The position numbers and the translations under genes are program-made. From Ignavibacteriales bacterium (GTDB lineage: Bacteria; Bacteroidota; Ignavibacteria; UBA10030), in assembly GCA_026390595.1 (NCBI GenBank), contig JAPLFQ010000030.1, positions 124,001 through 188,000 of the forward strand: a stretch of DNA of 64,000 nucleotides. Reading direction: 5' to 3'. Below, piece after piece: positions 1 through 9,161 of this stretch. The notes under the pieces are model-generated. The model had not been told where the DNA came from and searched no databases. It worked only from the letters and a program-made list of their open reading frames with translations. Each line of letters opens with the position of its first letter. Position 1 is the first letter of the stretch.

Positions 1-1
1 C

Positions 2-262
2 GTGAAGGCGGTGAACAAGACCTTCGCTCCTCTCCCCCTCTCGTTCAAGCTCAGGAGCACAGACGGAGCTATAAGGGTCCTGGGAGATTCGCTCGTTCTC
101 AAGAGCCAGGAAACCAATGCAGCGAAACTCTTTGTTCTTCTCAAGCGCGATCACATCAAGGTGATGAACACGCCGCTTGAAGTCGAGGTGTACTCCGGTA
201 GTCGGCTTGTGGCAGTTGTGCAAAGCTCTTTTCTTGGACCGGTTCAGAAGAAGGAGAGATAG
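2..262 (+). CDS. ccoG: Cytochrome c oxidase accessory protein CcoG/FixG, C-terminal end (partial)
   Basis: Only the last 86 codons are present; the reading frame is open to the left edge, so the GTG at base 2 is probably an internal Val codon. The visible part matches the immunoglobulin-like C-terminal domain of FixG/RdxI proteins (N-K-T-F at residues 5-8, then a beta-rich stretch ending S-S-F-L-G-P). CcoG is a membrane ferredoxin-like protein that handles copper during assembly of cbb3-type cytochrome oxidase. The fixH-like gene follows 3 bases after the stop and a DsbD_2-type protein comes next, which is the usual maturation cluster order and supports the call. The ferredoxin cysteines lie outside the window and cannot be checked. 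Confidence 0.82.
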   Translation: MKAVNKTFAPLPLSFKLRSTDGAIRVLGDSLVLKSQETNAAKLFVLLKRDHIKVMNTPLEVEVYSGSRLVAVVQSSFLGPVQKKER

Positions 263-265
263 AAA

Positions 266-706
266 GTGACATTACACTGGGGAACCGGCATCGTGATCGC
301 ATTCCTTGTCTTCGCAGCAGTGATCCTGACCATGGTCTTCATCTCGATGAACCGGGAAGTCGATCTCGTATCAGAAGACTACTATCAGCAGGAGCTTCGA
401 CATCAGGACCAGATTGAGAGTGCAAAGCGGTCGAACGTGCTCACAGAGCAACCGAGGATAGGTCTCTCGAATGGGATCGTTACTCTCCAACTGCCCCGGA
501 AGTTCTCAACTTCCACCACGGGGACACTCACATTCTACCGGCCGGCGGATCGAAAGAAGGATTTCGTCATTCCTCTGAAGGTCGATTCCACCGGCACACA
601 ATTCGTGCGGACATCCTCAATGCAGAAAGGACTCTGGCGCGTGAAGGTACGGTGGAGCCAGCTGAGTCAAACCTATTATCATGAAGAACCTGTCACTATT
701 CAGTAG
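266..706 (+). CDS. fixH: FixH family protein (cbb3 oxidase maturation)
   Basis: A 146-aa protein starting at GTG, with a purine-rich stretch (aaggagagat) just upstream. Residues about 6-28 form one strongly hydrophobic segment. After it comes the family-typical D-Y-Y-Q-Q-E motif (about residues 38-43), then a beta-rich periplasmic domain. FixH/CcoH proteins are single-pass membrane proteins needed for assembly or stability of cbb3 cytochrome oxidase. Spacing to ccoG is 3 bases and to the next gene 10 bases, so one operon is likely. Length and layout fit the family, which is poorly conserved in sequence; the neighbourhood carries much of the weight. Confidence 0.8.
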   Translation: MTLHWGTGIVIAFLVFAAVILTMVFISMNREVDLVSEDYYQQELRHQDQIESAKRSNVLTEQPRIGLSNGIVTLQLPRKFSTSTTGTLTFYRPADRKKDFVIPLKVDSTGTQFVRTSSMQKGLWRVKVRWSQLSQTYYHEEPVTIQ

Positions 707-716
707 GAAGTGATTC

Positions 717-1424
717 GTGGAACTCCTCGCCGGCTTCGTATTTGGTTTTCTCGGAAGCCTGCATTGCATCGGCATGTGCGGCCCCATCGTGCTCGCTCTT
801 CCGCTTGGAACTCACGGGATGCTTCGTTACGGGCTTGGCAGGATGCTGTACAATTTCGGCAGGGTAGTTACCTACAGCGTCATGGGGGGCGTCATAGGCC
901 TGATTGGGGCGGGCTTGTCACTTGCATTCCTTCAGCGGAATGTCTCGATCATCGCAGGAACAGCGATCCTGCTTGCGATCATTGTCCAGCGAGTTTCCCG
1001 CTCATCACTTCCCTTTCCACCCTTCTTCGGCACAGTAATGCTGAAACTTCAGGGAACCATTGCGTCGCTCCTCAAGCAGGATTCTCTGTTACCGTTGTTC
1101 TTGCTGGGAATGCTGAATGGACTGCTGCCGTGCGGGTTTGTCTATCTCGCGATCACAACCGCCGCTGTCACGGCAGACGTGTCCCGAGGCATGATGTTTA
1201 TGGCCGGCTTTGGTCTGGGGACGATCCCGGCCATGGTTGGTTTTTCGTTCTTTCCGCGGCTTGTCGCACCCGGACTTCGTTCGAAGATCTCCCGGGTACT
1301 CCCCGCTTTTACTCTATTCGTGGGCGTTCTCCTCATCGTCCGCGGACTGAACCTCGGCATTCCGTTCATCAGTCCCAAGCTCTCCTCAGGCTCAACGCCG
1401 CAGATGATGCACGATCACCACTGA
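717..1424 (+). CDS. Sulfite exporter TauE/SafE-like (DsbD_2) membrane protein
   Basis: A 235-aa polytopic membrane protein with about six hydrophobic segments. It carries the two signatures of the DsbD_2/UreH-like branch found in cbb3 oxidase clusters: G-S-L-H-C-I-G-M-C-G-P at residues 13-23 (Cys17, Cys21) and N-G-L-L-P-C-G-F near residue 135. The protein ends in a His-rich tail (M-M-H-D-H-H), which may bind metal. Proteins of this group are thought to move copper or reducing equivalents across the membrane for oxidase maturation. It is the last gene of the ccoG-fixH run. The chosen GTG start keeps the first helix and lies 10 bases after the fixH stop. Confidence 0.8.
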   Translation: MELLAGFVFGFLGSLHCIGMCGPIVLALPLGTHGMLRYGLGRMLYNFGRVVTYSVMGGVIGLIGAGLSLAFLQRNVSIIAGTAILLAIIVQRVSRSSLPFPPFFGTVMLKLQGTIASLLKQDSLLPLFLLGMLNGLLPCGFVYLAITTAAVTADVSRGMMFMAGFGLGTIPAMVGFSFFPRLVAPGLRSKISRVLPAFTLFVGVLLIVRGLNLGIPFISPKLSSGSTPQMMHDHH

Positions 1425-1427
1425 CAA

Positions 1428-1609
1428 ATTCGAAATACGAAAGCCGAAATCCTAAACAAATCCTAAGCACGAAAGCAGTTGCTCAGGACTTCCGCTTCCA
1501 AACAGGGTCCGTCTTTCGATTTGGATTTCGGACTTGTTTCGAATTTCGGGATTCGGATTTCGTGCTTCAATGCCAATTTCTCGGTCTTCAAAGCTTCGCA
1601 ATCACCAAT
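1428..1609. repeat. Intergenic degenerate inverted repeat (CGAAAT-rich) between converging genes
   Basis: No gene is seen here. The left half reads as short units of the type cgaaatacgaaagccgaaat and the right half carries the complementary pattern (ttcgaatttcgggattcgga), so the whole stretch can fold into a long imperfect hairpin. It sits between the 3' ends of two converging genes and could act as a two-way terminator. Similar CGAAAT-type intergenic repeats are known from many environmental bacterial genomes; membership in such a family is inferred. Confidence 0.5.
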
Positions 1610-3523
1610 TCACTCTTCGAGTGTCGACAAATCGCCTTCGTGCATTCCCAACGCGCGCGCTTTCAGGACTCGTCGCATGATCTTGCCGCTGCGCGTCTTC
1701 GGCAATGCCTTGACGAACTCGATCTTCTCCGGCTTGGCAATCGGTCCCATTTCATGGGCAACGTGCTTCCTCAGTTCCTCGATGAGCGCCTCGCCTCCCT
1801 CGTAGCCCGCTTTGAGAATCAGGTAGGCATGGATTGCCACGCCTTTGATCTCGTGCGGTAAACCGATCACGGCGGCCTCTGCCACTGCATGATGACTGAC
1901 GAATGCCGATTCGAGCTCGGCAGTGCCAAGCCGATATCCGCTCACCTTGATCACATCATCCACTCTTCCGATGATCCAAAAATAACCGTCTTCATCTTTG
2001 CGTGCGGAGTCCCCTGCAAGGTACATGCCCGGGAATTTGCTCCAGTATGTCTGCACGTAGCGGTCAGGGTCCTTATAGATCGTCCGCATCATCGCCGGCC
2101 ACGGCCGCTTGAGGACCAGGAATCCTTCTTCACCCGCCTTAACGGATTTTCCATGTTCGTCAACGACGTCCGCTTCCACACCGGGAAATGGACGAGCTGC
2201 GGAGCCCGGCTTCGTCGGCACGGCCGGGAGGGGCGTAATCATGAATCCCCCGGTTTCCGTCTGCCACCAGGTGTCCATAATCGGACATCGTTCCTTGCCG
2301 ATGTTCCTGTGGAACCAGCGCCACGCTTCCGGATTAATCGGCTCGCCGACACTTCCGAGCAGGCGTAACGAGGAGAGGTCGTGCCGGTTGGGCCACGCTT
2401 CGCCGAAGCGCATGAGCCCGCGAATTGCCGTGGGCGTCGTATAGAACACCGAGATGCCGTACTTCGCAATCATCGACCACCAGCGGTCGGGGAATGGATA
2501 ATTCGGACCTCCTTCGTACGCGAACGTCGTTGCTCCTGCCAGGAGCGGACCGTAGACAATATAGGAGTGCCCGGTGATCCAACCGGGATCGGCAGTGCAC
2601 CACCAGCGATCCTCCTCTTTGAGGTCGAACACATCCTTCAGCGTCGCGTGGACACCCACCTGATATCCGCCATGCGTATGCAGGACCGCCTTGGGCTTTC
2701 CAGTCGTGCCGGAAGTGTAGAGAATGAAGAGCGGATCTTCCGCGTCCATGACTTCCGTTTCACATTTTCCTGAGTTCTTCGTCAGTGGCAGGTTCATCAG
2801 TTCATGATACCAGAAATCGCGACCGGCTTCCATGTTGACATCGTTGCCGACACGCTTAACGACCACAACGTTTTCCGGAGCGGCAGTCCGCGTGAGGGCT
2901 TCGTCCACGATCTTCTTCAGCTCGATGACCTTCCCACCCATGTATCCGCCGTCCGCAGTGATGATAAGTTTCGATTCGCTGTCTTCGATTCGGCCGTGGA
3001 GTGCCTCGACCGAGAAGCCGCCATAGACAACCGAATGAACAGCCCCGATTTTCGCACACGCGAGGATGGCGATCCAGGTTTCAGGGATGCGCGGCATGTA
3101 AATCGTGACCCGGTCACCCTTGCCGATTCCCATGCTCCTCAGAACGATTGAGAACTTGCATAGCTCGCGATTGAGAGCGTGGTACGAAAAGGTCCGCACC
3201 TCGCCGTTTTCCCCCTCCCAGATGAGGGCAAGCTTGTTCCTCCGCCATGTTTTCACGTGCCTGTCGATTGCATTGAGCACGATATTGGTCTTTCCGCCGA
3301 CGAACCATTTGTAGAAGGGCTTCTGGCTGTCATCGAGAACCTTCTCCCATGGCTGGTACCATTCCAGTTCACGCGCACGGCGTGCCCAGTAGCCTTCCAG
3401 ATCGTCCGCCGCCTCTTTGTAGACGGCCTCCGGGTCCGGCACATTGGCCTGGGCCACGAATTCTGGAGAAGGAACATAGAACTCACCCTGGAGCTCTTTC
3501 TTGTCGGGTTTGGAATTGCTCAT
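1610..3523 (-). CDS. acsA: Acetyl-CoA synthetase (AMP-forming)
   Basis: A 637-aa enzyme, close to the usual 640-660 aa, that activates acetate to acetyl-CoA through acetyl-AMP. The adenylation motifs are intact: [10 protein letters not shown] at 269-278 (phosphate loop), [10 protein letters not shown] at 417-426 (AMP binding), and [11 protein letters not shown] at 608-618 with the catalytic Lys614, which is also the usual site of acetylation control. The W-W-Q-T-E-T form is typical of acetyl-CoA synthetase rather than longer-chain acyl-CoA ligases. The ATG is preceded by an aagggat ribosome-binding site. It is a single gene with a 271-base upstream region before the next gene's 3' end. Confidence 0.97.
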   Translation of the reverse strand: MSNSKPDKKELQGEFYVPSPEFVAQANVPDPEAVYKEAADDLEGYWARRARELEWYQPWEKVLDDSQKPFYKWFVGGKTNIVLNAIDRHVKTWRRNKLALIWEGENGEVRTFSYHALNRELCKFSIVLRSMGIGKGDRVTIYMPRIPETWIAILACAKIGAVHSVVYGGFSVEALHGRIEDSESKLIITADGGYMGGKVIELKKIVDEALTRTAAPENVVVVKRVGNDVNMEAGRDFWYHELMNLPLTKNSGKCETEVMDAEDPLFILYTSGTTGKPKAVLHTHGGYQVGVHATLKDVFDLKEEDRWWCTADPGWITGHSYIVYGPLLAGATTFAYEGGPNYPFPDRWWSMIAKYGISVFYTTPTAIRGLMRFGEAWPNRHDLSSLRLLGSVGEPINPEAWRWFHRNIGKERCPIMDTWWQTETGGFMITPLPAVPTKPGSAARPFPGVEADVVDEHGKSVKAGEEGFLVLKRPWPAMMRTIYKDPDRYVQTYWSKFPGMYLAGDSARKDEDGYFWIIGRVDDVIKVSGYRLGTAELESAFVSHHAVAEAAVIGLPHEIKGVAIHAYLILKAGYEGGEALIEELRKHVAHEMGPIAKPEKIEFVKALPKTRSGKIMRRVLKARALGMHEGDLSTLEE

Positions 3524-3794
3524 GTGAATATCCCTTCCGTCGGTTCTGGAATGGAGGTTGGTGAAATCGTGCTTTGAATTGAATGGTGAGAGACGGTTTT
3601 CACTTCACTGTCAACAGCCACGGCCGGGTGGAAAACTGGTCTTCCTGTATAACCCGAATTGCCTGCAAATAATTCCACTCTCCGTCCGATTGTCCCCCTT
3701 CTACGCAGGGGGTGGACAGCAAACAGTGAAGTGCAAACCGCTGTATCGTGCGCGTTGGACTGGGACTCTGATCTTCAAGCCCAGAACTCACTTC

Positions 3795-5282
3795 TCATCT
3801 CACAACCTCATACACCATCGTAATCTCATTCTTATTATGCGCCGGGTTCAATCGGTAAAAAACCCAGTCCAGAAAGCTCGGATCGTTGCGCTTTTCGAAC
3901 ATCAACTTCAACGCGAGGGTTGTTTCGATGCGCCGGATGCGTGCGTCCAGGTCTTCGGTCCCGTAGAAAATGACCTGACTGATTGGTGAGGAGGGTTGGG
4001 CAAGCTCAGTCTTCACTTCTGCAAGGCGGGCTTCGTCGTTGATCTCGTAGAACGTGACCGGATAATGACCGGAGTAGAAGAACGGGGGCTGCGAAGTGCC
4101 GACCCTGCCCCCCACGAGGAGCAGCCCGGTCACCGGTTTCCCGTACAGAGCGTACATCGCCTCGACTCTGGATTTCTTGCCGTAGAAGACGGAGAATGGA
4201 ATGAGGAGGACCAGATTAGTTGCCCAAAACGAGATCCAGAGACGCCGCAGGCCTGCCGGGTGGCGCGACCAGAAGGGTGATCTTTTGACTTGGTCTTCCC
4301 ACCCGATGACACCGAGGAGAAGAATTGCGGGAACGACGGGGAGAATGAAACGCTCTTGCTTGTTCGGAAAGTACGAATGCAGGATGAAGAACACGAGCAC
4401 AGGCGCCACGACCAGGAGAGTCTGGCGCCAGTTCTTCAGAAAGCCGTACAGGAAGAGAACACTCATCGGCGGGAGCAGCGCCCCGATCACCAGGAGCAGG
4501 TAGTTGTACCAAGGGCCAGTCGTGTAATCCTCCGCGTGTGAAGCGTTGTACCGCACGTATTCGATAAAGGACGCAAACGGATATCCCCAGGCAAAGATAT
4601 CGAGACTTCCCTGTATGACACACGCGGCGAGGACAAATCCGACGGCACACCACATCATCTGCCTGTATTCCTTCTTGAAAAGGAACGCAAGTCCCACGGT
4701 TCCGGTGATCAGGAGGGTCTGATAGCGAAACGCGAAGGCGAGAGCAAACCACAAACCCGCCGTGAACGCATTGCGGAGGTTTTCACGGGACCTGAGGGAA
4801 TAGTAGAATCCCGCCATCAGCGGAGGGATACAGACAACTTCGATGAGATTCCGGACACTCAGATATGGCAGCACCCAGAACAACGCGAGGATGAGCCCTG
4901 CCTTCTTCGCCGTTTCCCTTGTGCTGACGGCTTCCGCAATCTTGTAGCCGAATACCACAACGAGGAGCGAATAGAGCGCGTGGAGCAATCGGACAACGAA
5001 CATCTTCGCCTGGGGATCGAAGACCCCGATTGCTTCCAGGAGATTGAAGAGCGCGTAATGGATTGATGGATACAGGATGCTGTGACCGTGCGGGATGACG
5101 CGCCCAGTCCAGTAGGTCAGATAGTTCATGATGATGAACGGCTGCTCGATGGGGCCGAAATGATCATCGTGCATGCCGTAACCTTTAGAGAACACGGCTG
5201 CGACGAGGCGCGGGACGATCGCAATCAGGACGATTGCCGCCATGGGCCGTTCGTTCCAGAGGCGTTTCACGGATTCGATCAT
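3795..5282 (-). CDS. GT-C family glycosyltransferase, ALG9/PIG-B (GT22)-like membrane protein
   Basis: A 495-aa polytopic membrane protein. The first loop after helix 1 carries adjacent acidic residues (M-H-D-D-H at about 37-41), as expected for the catalytic D-D/D-E pair of GT-C enzymes that use lipid-linked sugars. Near residue 310 it has H-S-Y-F-P-N-K-Q-E-R-F-I-L-P, which resembles the H-K-E-x-R-F-x-x-P signature of the GT22 (ALG9/GPI mannosyltransferase) family. The acceptor is unknown. The gtrA-like gene lies 27 bases upstream on the same strand, so the two are probably co-transcribed and may work on the same lipid-linked sugar. PMT/ArnT-type relatives remain an alternative. Confidence 0.72.
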   Translation of the reverse strand: MIESVKRLWNERPMAAIVLIAIVPRLVAAVFSKGYGMHDDHFGPIEQPFIIMNYLTYWTGRVIPHGHSILYPSIHYALFNLLEAIGVFDPQAKMFVVRLLHALYSLLVVVFGYKIAEAVSTRETAKKAGLILALFWVLPYLSVRNLIEVVCIPPLMAGFYYSLRSRENLRNAFTAGLWFALAFAFRYQTLLITGTVGLAFLFKKEYRQMMWCAVGFVLAACVIQGSLDIFAWGYPFASFIEYVRYNASHAEDYTTGPWYNYLLLVIGALLPPMSVLFLYGFLKNWRQTLLVVAPVLVFFILHSYFPNKQERFILPVVPAILLLGVIGWEDQVKRSPFWSRHPAGLRRLWISFWATNLVLLIPFSVFYGKKSRVEAMYALYGKPVTGLLLVGGRVGTSQPPFFYSGHYPVTFYEINDEARLAEVKTELAQPSSPISQVIFYGTEDLDARIRRIETTLALKLMFEKRNDPSFLDWVFYRLNPAHNKNEITMVYEVVR

Positions 5283-5309
5283 GCCTAGTCTTCAGTCAGA
5301 AGGAAACAC

Positions 5310-5762
5310 TCACTGCTTCTTCTTGAACGTCCAGAGGTCGTTGATGAGATAGTTGGAAAAGGTCCCCACTGCGATTCCGATGAGGTTCGAGATCATATAG
5401 TGCATCCCGAAAAACTCGGTCAATGCCACCAGAATCAGGTAGTTGCCAAGGAAGGCCGTCGCTCCCGCGCCGATATGATAGCGAACGAGCTTTGTGGACA
5501 GCGTACCCTTCTCCGACCTGTCGCGCCATGTCCAGAGGATATTAATCGTGAAGTTGGAGATGATCGACAGTTCGATTGCGATGAGGCTGGCAATAAAATA
5601 CGGGATTCGTGCAAATTCTGTGAGAAGATAGAGACATCCGACATTGACGAGAACGCCGCTGGCGCCAACAACACCGAATTTTATCAGCCGGGGGCTAAGA
5701 ACGCTTCTTTTCAGAATCGAGAAGAGACCGACGTTGGAGTCCTTGCTGCCAGTGTCACTCAT
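5310..5762 (-). CDS. GtrA-like membrane protein
   Basis: A 150-aa protein with four hydrophobic helices and the family-typical F-G-V-V-G-A-S-G near residue 30, S-N-F-T-I-N near 70, and a closing N-Y-L-I-N-D-L-W-T-F near the C-terminus. GtrA-like proteins are thought to flip undecaprenyl- or polyprenyl-phosphate sugars across the membrane. The ATG has a ggag site 4 bases upstream. It precedes the GT-C glycosyltransferase in the same direction; a flippase plus a lipid-linked sugar transferase is a sensible pair. Confidence 0.85.
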   Translation of the reverse strand: MSDTGSKDSNVGLFSILKRSVLSPRLIKFGVVGASGVLVNVGCLYLLTEFARIPYFIASLIAIELSIISNFTINILWTWRDRSEKGTLSTKLVRYHIGAGATAFLGNYLILVALTEFFGMHYMISNLIGIAVGTFSNYLINDLWTFKKKQ

Positions 5763-6151
5763 TGCGCTCCTTCAGGAGAGAATACGGATGGAGGGCAACG
5801 TACTGAAAGAGGGGGGCAAAATCAATCGAAAGATAGGGCACGTGAGTAGCAACTCATCCGGATGGACTATGAAACGTGCGCCTGTCTCTTGAACCTCAGG
5901 ATTTGGGAGAAGTTGCCTGCGAATCGGCTACTCCGTCACATCGGTGAAGAAGAGAGATTCTGAATCGAAGCAATTTCGCAATCCGGTTGGGCGGTGTTCG
6001 TCATTGCCCCCGTGCGCATCACGCCAAGTTCATTGGATCCGGTTCGTGCAATGATAAGGACCAGAGCGAGTCATCGCAGAGGGCTTGCGCATTGCCCTTT
6101 CATTGCATACTTTCTGAGAGTAATCCGTCCGTTCATTGGGATCATATCATC
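5763..6151. other. Divergent intergenic region between gtrA-like gene and kinase gene
   Basis: This stretch separates two divergent genes and should hold both promoters. Open frames crossing it have no recognisable content. The frame of the kinase continues upstream to 5987, but that extension reads as low-quality protein with no signal sequence. No clear operator or RNA element was seen. Confidence 0.4.
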
Positions 6152-7747
6152 GTGTTCAAGATCAATAGACAACACAATGTCCTAAGATCGCTTGCAGCGG
6201 TCCTTCTGCTTCTTGTCCTGCTCCCCGCCGTCTTCTTTACAGCGTACGAGGTCAGTTCCCTCTCACAGAGCGAGAAACTGGTCGAGCGCACATATCGCCA
6301 GCAGCTCGATGCAGCTCTCTTTTCGGTAAACCAGTACGCGTGGGATATAGCAGATGGATGGGCACGGGAGATCAATCGAATCCTGTGGCCTGGCCGTGCT
6401 CCAGCCACGCCCCCATCCGCAGCGGATTTCACGTCATTTCTCTCATCCAGCAGCGGGATTCGAGCGCTGTTCCTTGTGGACAGTGCTGGGAGAGCGGTGA
6501 CGCTTTCGGCTTCAAGACACGAGGACACTACCTCAACGGTAGTGAACAAGGCCGATGTCCTGAAATTGATACGGTCAGAGCAATCCCGCATCACTCGACT
6601 TAGCCGCCTTGAAGAAACCGGATACAGAAAAATCGAAGGCGTTTCAGTGGAAAACACGAGGGGTGAACAACATACCGGCCTCTTGTTCATTGCACGTGCT
6701 CCGGCGAACGTGAGGGAGATCGTCATCATCATTCTTGACCCCGAGCTGTTCGTCCGGAATTCTCTGCGACAAAAACTCGATGAGACCGCTGGCACCGAGT
6801 TCATCCTCTCGGTGGTGCGTAATTCAGATGGTCAACAAGTATATGCAACAGAGTCGCTCTATCCCGGGGATGAGCGCCAGACAAAAGAACTCTGGCTGTT
6901 CCCCGGTTACACGCTCGGAATCCGGATGCACGGGGAAACCATCAAAGAACTCGCCCGGGACAGATTTTATCGCAACCTGGCCCTTCTCGTTGCTCTTGAC
7001 ATCATGATTCTGCTCGGTGCCTGGTTCCTCTACCGCACAGTGCGACGCGAAATGGAGCTGGCCCGAATGCAGTCCGATTTCGTCTCGAATGTCTCCCACG
7101 AGCTTCGCACGCCACTCTCTCTCATTCGCATGTTCGGGGAAACACTCGAAATGGGTCGCGTGCCAAGCGAGGAGAAGAAACAGGAGTACTACTCGACGAT
7201 CGTTCGGGAGACCGAACGCCTTACAGGGCTGATCAACAACGTGCTCAGCTTCTCACGGATAGAGTCGGGAAACAAAGCCTATCACCTCACACCCGTCGAC
7301 ATCAACTCCGTCGTCACGCAGGTCCTGGCGTCCTACCAGTCTCAATTCGATCACTTGGGATACGCGGCCGAGAAAGAGTTCGTCCATCCGCTGCCGGACA
7401 TCATGGCGGACAGTCCGGCAGTCGCTGAGGCCTTACTGAACATCATCGACAACGCGATGAAATATGCCGGCGCGGAGAAATGGATCAAACTACGCACCGG
7501 GAGAACGGCACAGAGTGTCTATGTCGAAGTTCACGATAACGGTATCGGCATCGCGGAACAAGATCAAGCGAAAATATTCGAGAAATTCTATCGTGTCTCG
7601 ACCGGACTGACACATGAAGTGCGGGGCAGCGGGCTTGGGCTGACCCTGGTCCGACACATCATGGATGCGCACCATGGCGAAGTCACTGTTGAAAGCCGCC
7701 CCGGGATGGGAAGCACATTCAGGCTCTCCTTCCCCATCGTCACATAG
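6152..7747 (+). CDS. Membrane sensor histidine kinase
   Basis: With the GTG at 6152 as start the protein has 531 aa: a first transmembrane helix at about 12-30, an extracytoplasmic sensor domain of roughly 240 residues, a second helix near 272-290, then HisKA and HATPase_c domains. The phospho-acceptor is His316 in S-H-E-L-R-T-P-L. The ATP-binding N box (N-I-I-D-N-A), G1 box (D-N-G-I-G-I-A) and G2 box (G-S-G-L-G-L-T) are all intact. The second helix runs almost straight into the dimerisation helix, so there is no full HAMP domain. The response regulator begins 29 bases downstream, forming a standard pair. No ligand can be named. The start was chosen because it places the first helix at the N-terminus. 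Confidence 0.9.
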   Translation: MFKINRQHNVLRSLAAVLLLLVLLPAVFFTAYEVSSLSQSEKLVERTYRQQLDAALFSVNQYAWDIADGWAREINRILWPGRAPATPPSAADFTSFLSSSSGIRALFLVDSAGRAVTLSASRHEDTTSTVVNKADVLKLIRSEQSRITRLSRLEETGYRKIEGVSVENTRGEQHTGLLFIARAPANVREIVIIILDPELFVRNSLRQKLDETAGTEFILSVVRNSDGQQVYATESLYPGDERQTKELWLFPGYTLGIRMHGETIKELARDRFYRNLALLVALDIMILLGAWFLYRTVRREMELARMQSDFVSNVSHELRTPLSLIRMFGETLEMGRVPSEEKKQEYYSTIVRETERLTGLINNVLSFSRIESGNKAYHLTPVDINSVVTQVLASYQSQFDHLGYAAEKEFVHPLPDIMADSPAVAEALLNIIDNAMKYAGAEKWIKLRTGRTAQSVYVEVHDNGIGIAEQDQAKIFEKFYRVSTGLTHEVRGSGLGLTLVRHIMDAHHGEVTVESRPGMGSTFRLSFPIVT

Positions 7748-7776
7748 AGAATGCACATCACCATCTGAGAAATTCT

Positions 7777-8463
7777 ATGTCACACATATTAGTTGTTGAA
7801 GATGAACGTGAGATGCTGCGTGGGCTCAGGGATAATCTGGAGTTCGAGAACTATCACGTCGATGCTGCAACCGACGGCGAAACAGCGCTCAAAAAGATTA
7901 TCGACGGTTCATACGACCTCATAATTCTTGACGTCATGCTCCCGCGGCTTTCAGGTCTGGATGTCTGCAAACGTGCTCGCCAGCAGGGAATTTCCACACC
8001 CATCATCATGCTGACGGCCCGGGGCGAAGAGATCGACAAGGTCCTTGGCCTTGAGCTTGGCGCGGACGACTACATCACGAAGCCCTTCGGCGTGCGCGAG
8101 CTCATGGCCCGCATAAAAGCCGTCATCCGCAGAGCCGAAGGAGTCATGGGAGCTCCGCCAGAGCGGATGGTCGTTGATACGCTCGTTCTGGATTTTACGT
8201 CATATACTGCAACGCGGGACAATCGGCCCCTCAACCTGAGCCCCAGAGAATACGAAATCATGAAGTACCTTTGGCTCCATCGGAACAAAGCTGTGTCGCG
8301 CGATGAACTCCTCACACAGGTATGGGGATACGACGACTCCATCAGCACGCGAACGGTCGACAATTTCATGCTCAAGCTCCGCCAGAAGATTGAGAAGGAT
8401 CCCGGCTCGCCAAGGCACATTATCACCATTCACGGCATAGGCTACAAACTCGTTGTGCACTGA
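7777..8463 (+). CDS. OmpR/PhoB-family response regulator
   Basis: A 228-aa two-domain regulator. The receiver domain (1-120) has the acidic pocket E8-D9-E10, the phosphorylation site Asp52 in L-D-V-M-L-P, Thr80 and Lys102 in T-K-P-F. The C-terminal half (about 130-228) is a winged-helix DNA-binding domain with the typical L-S-P-R-E-Y-E-I and R-T-V-D-N-F-M-L-K-L-R stretches. It is the obvious partner of the histidine kinase immediately upstream. The exported proteins that follow are candidate targets, as inferred from position only. Confidence 0.95.
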   Translation: MSHILVVEDEREMLRGLRDNLEFENYHVDAATDGETALKKIIDGSYDLIILDVMLPRLSGLDVCKRARQQGISTPIIMLTARGEEIDKVLGLELGADDYITKPFGVRELMARIKAVIRRAEGVMGAPPERMVVDTLVLDFTSYTATRDNRPLNLSPREYEIMKYLWLHRNKAVSRDELLTQVWGYDDSISTRTVDNFMLKLRQKIEKDPGSPRHIITIHGIGYKLVVH

Positions 8464-8616
8464 GTCGATGTACCCTTGTGGAATGATGCAAAACAGCGGA
8501 GACATCTTTTTACAACATTGAAACACGAATGAGACACCTCCCGGTGAATTGACCCGTAACTTCCTTGTGTTGCACGCAGATCACGGGGCAGTCACAAAAC
8601 CTACCGGGAGAATATC

Positions 8617-9063
8617 ATGAAAACGTATATGGGTGTCGCAATCGTCATGGTCATGGTGGCCACTGCATCAGCAAGGCCGCAAGAATCCGGCGCACTTCAT
8701 GGAGAACAAGCAGCTGAGCGACGGAGCCAGCGACATGGGAGCATGGCACGGATTGTCGCGAACTACCAGCGATGCCTGGAATCCGACGTGCCGGGAGTTG
8801 TCGAAACCGCACTTGGTCACCTCACGTATATGCGCATAGCGTTTCCAAAGATGGATCTCGGCTCTATCCATACAAAACTGGAAGAGCTCGCAGTTCGAGG
8901 ATCAACCCGGGAGATACGCTACAAAGCCTTCACAGCTCTTGAAGTATTCGGTGAGCCGGCAACATTTCAGCGTTTTATTGAAACCAGGGATGGCAATGGA
9001 GACGGAATCCTTGAGGAGATCGCACCCAGGATCCTTCCGCGCACGAACCTGGTTGTGCGGTGA
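8617..9063 (+). CDS. Small exported protein of unknown function, helical-repeat-like
   Basis: A 148-aa protein with an N-terminal signal peptide (hydrophobic stretch at about 5-17, likely cut after A-S-A). The mature part is helical and resembles HEAT-type repeats (segments around E-S-D-V-P-G-V-V-E-T-A-L and R-E-I-R-Y-K-A-F-T-A-L), but no family is recognised with confidence. The start has cgggaga upstream. It sits 153 bases after the response regulator and just before the sugar-binding-fold protein, so it may be part of the regulon of the adjacent two-component system. Confidence 0.7.
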   Translation: MKTYMGVAIVMVMVATASARPQESGALHGEQAAERRSQRHGSMARIVANYQRCLESDVPGVVETALGHLTYMRIAFPKMDLGSIHTKLEELAVRGSTREIRYKAFTALEVFGEPATFQRFIETRDGNGDGILEEIAPRILPRTNLVVR

Positions 9064-9161
9064 CGCAACTGAGCAATGATATTCGGCTCGTTGCTCGTCA
9101 TTGCATCATGGCTCGCCTGACTCATCGTACGACGCACATTCTATCGCAACTCAGAGGAATC

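Noticed and set aside
710-1861. 383-codon plus-strand frame overlapping the SafE-like gene and the acsA end
   Set aside because: Arg/Ser-rich out-of-frame translation of two real genes plus the palindromic spacer.
5987-6151. Upstream extension of the histidine kinase
   Set aside because: The 55 added residues are unstructured and would put 65 residues before the first helix; the GTG at 6152 is more credible.
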